Assembly: GCF_041262585.1 (NCBI RefSeq)
Contig: NZ_JBGCBZ010000016.1
Coordinates: 124,001-188,000 of the forward strand
DNA length: 64,000 nucleotides
Source: JAOEGB01 sp041262585
GTDB lineage: Bacteria > Actinomycetota > Actinomycetes > Streptosporangiales > Streptosporangiaceae
Reading direction: 5' to 3'
Under the pieces are notes generated by a model. The model saw only the letters and a list, made by a program, of their open reading frames with translations. It searched no databases and had not been told where the DNA came from. Shown here in pieces: positions 63,270-64,000 of this stretch (positions are counted from its first letter, which is position 1; every line of letters starts with the position of its first letter). The position numbers were made by a program, and so were the translations under genes.

Positions 63270-64000
63270 GATGACGCAGGAGTCCCTGAGCGAGGAGCGG
63301 CCGACGATGACCGTCGGAACACCGACGGTCATCGTCGACGACCTGCACATCGTCTACAAGGTGTACGGCGCGGCCAGCGAGTCCGAGAAGGGCAACGCGG
63401 CCAACGCCCTCATGCGCATCCTCCGCCGCCAGGGGCGCCCGCAGATGAAGGAGGTGCACGCCGTCAAGGGCGTGTCCTTCGTCGCGCACCACGGCGAGGC
63501 CATCGGCATCATCGGCCGCAACGGCTCGGGCAAGTCGACGCTGCTGCGGGCCATCGCGGGGCTGCTGCCGCCGCACAAGGGGGCCGTCTACACCAACGGG
63601 CAGCCGTCCCTGCTCGGCGTCAACGCCGCCCTCATGAAGGAGCTCACCGGCGAGCGCAACATCGTCCTCGGCTGCTACGCCATGGGCATGTCGCCCACCG
63701 AGCTGCGCGAGAAGTACGACGACATCGTCGACTTCTCCGGCATCGGGGAGTTCGTCCAGTTCCCCATGTCGACCTACTCCTCCGGCATGGGCGCCCGGCT
63801 CCGCTTCGCGATCTCCTCCGCCAAGACGCACGACGTCCTGCTGATCGACGAGGCCCTCGCCACGGGAGACCGCGACTTCAAGCGCAAGAGCCAGGAGCGC
63901 ATCATGCAGATGCGCGAGTCCGCCGGCACCGTCTTCCTGGTCGCCCACAACCTCGACGTGATCGAGGAGACCTGCAACCGCGTCATCTGGCTGCACAAGG
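63262..64000 (+). CDS. ABC polysaccharide exporter ATPase (TagH/Wzt type), cut by the right edge
   Basis: At least 246 residues from GTG 63262 (GAGGAGAGG 7 nt upstream), open to the window end. Walker A GRNGSGKST (about 85-93), signature YSSGMGARLRFAI, Walker B VLLIDEALATGD, H-loop VAHNLDVIEE. The DEALATGD wording and preceding FVQFPMSTYSSGM are typical of TagH/Wzt. Its 8-bp overlap with the permease shows they are one exporter. Glycan biosynthesis genes may follow. Confidence 0.9.
   Translation, partial: MAEMTQESLSEERPTMTVGTPTVIVDDLHIVYKVYGAASESEKGNAANALMRILRRQGRPQMKEVHAVKGVSFVAHHGEAIGIIGRNGSGKSTLLRAIAGLLPPHKGAVYTNGQPSLLGVNAALMKELTGERNIVLGCYAMGMSPTELREKYDDIVDFSGIGEFVQFPMSTYSSGMGARLRFAISSAKTHDVLLIDEALATGDRDFKRKSQERIMQMRESAGTVFLVAHNLDVIEETCNRVIWLHK

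Overview
This is a very GC-rich window with dense, often overlapping genes. It carries many actinobacterial marker families: DUF3027, DUF3263, DUF2530, a DUF222/HNH relic, an SCO7613-like membrane protein, HelD, an XPB-type helicase, CIRCE-controlled groEL and dynamin-like GTPases. It looks like a chromosomal segment of a filamentous actinomycete, most likely Streptosporangiales (Streptosporangiaceae-like). The genus is inferred from family content only. I see no rRNA, tRNA, IS element, prophage or CRISPR array.

Layout. 1-2.4 kb: a leftward, translationally coupled cytochrome P450 - class I terpene synthase - (cut-off gene) operon behind a perfect palindrome. 2.5-10.2 kb: ketopantoate-reductase-like enzyme, orphan KdpE-like regulator, EF-hand protein, PucR regulator, then a sarcosine-oxidase-like flavoenzyme, IclR regulator and homogentisate dioxygenase module, and an L,D-transpeptidase. 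10.2-15.1 kb: an NfeD-SPFH (flotillin-like) pair facing a pair of dynamin-like GTPases. 15.1-19.1 kb: a decayed two-component system (sensor kinase fused to a frameshifted response regulator) beside an intact paralogous regulator and lhgO, then a decayed DUF222/HNH gene. 19.4-29.6 kb: a large multi-spanning membrane protein, CBS protein, membrane-anchored propeller-like protein, aldo/keto reductase, ThpR, MFS+MarR and an AzgA-type purine permease.

29.6-43.1 kb is housekeeping-like: a sacsin/Hsp90-like ATPase with DUF3027, MFS, cold-shock protein, HAAS-domain membrane protein, helicase-associated protein plus XPB helicase, and HelD. 43.1-43.9 kb is a patch of gene remnants. 43.9-54.4 kb holds cutA, groEL (two CIRCE elements), csp, a MoaD/CysO-like carrier, thrC with a SAM-I riboswitch, an ECF sigma factor, otsA, an MFS gene, a secreted protein, otsB, DUF3263 and a SAM hydroxide adenosyltransferase. 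54.4-56.1 kb is a DUF35/SCP2-type thiolase pair with a KstR2-like operator. 56.2-61.9 kb is a complete Opp/Dpp peptide ABC transporter. 62.3-64 kb begins a polysaccharide ABC-2 exporter cut by the right edge.

Themes: several starts look leaderless, with a -10-like hexamer 5-7 nt before the start codon. Seven places carry short in-phase tandem repeats, six of them with a 12-bp period. At least four genes are visibly broken (15.1, 18.2, 43.1 and 43.4 kb). The least conventional material is the terpene operon, the two-component wreck, the flotillin/dynamin face-off and the operator-bearing DUF35/thiolase pair.
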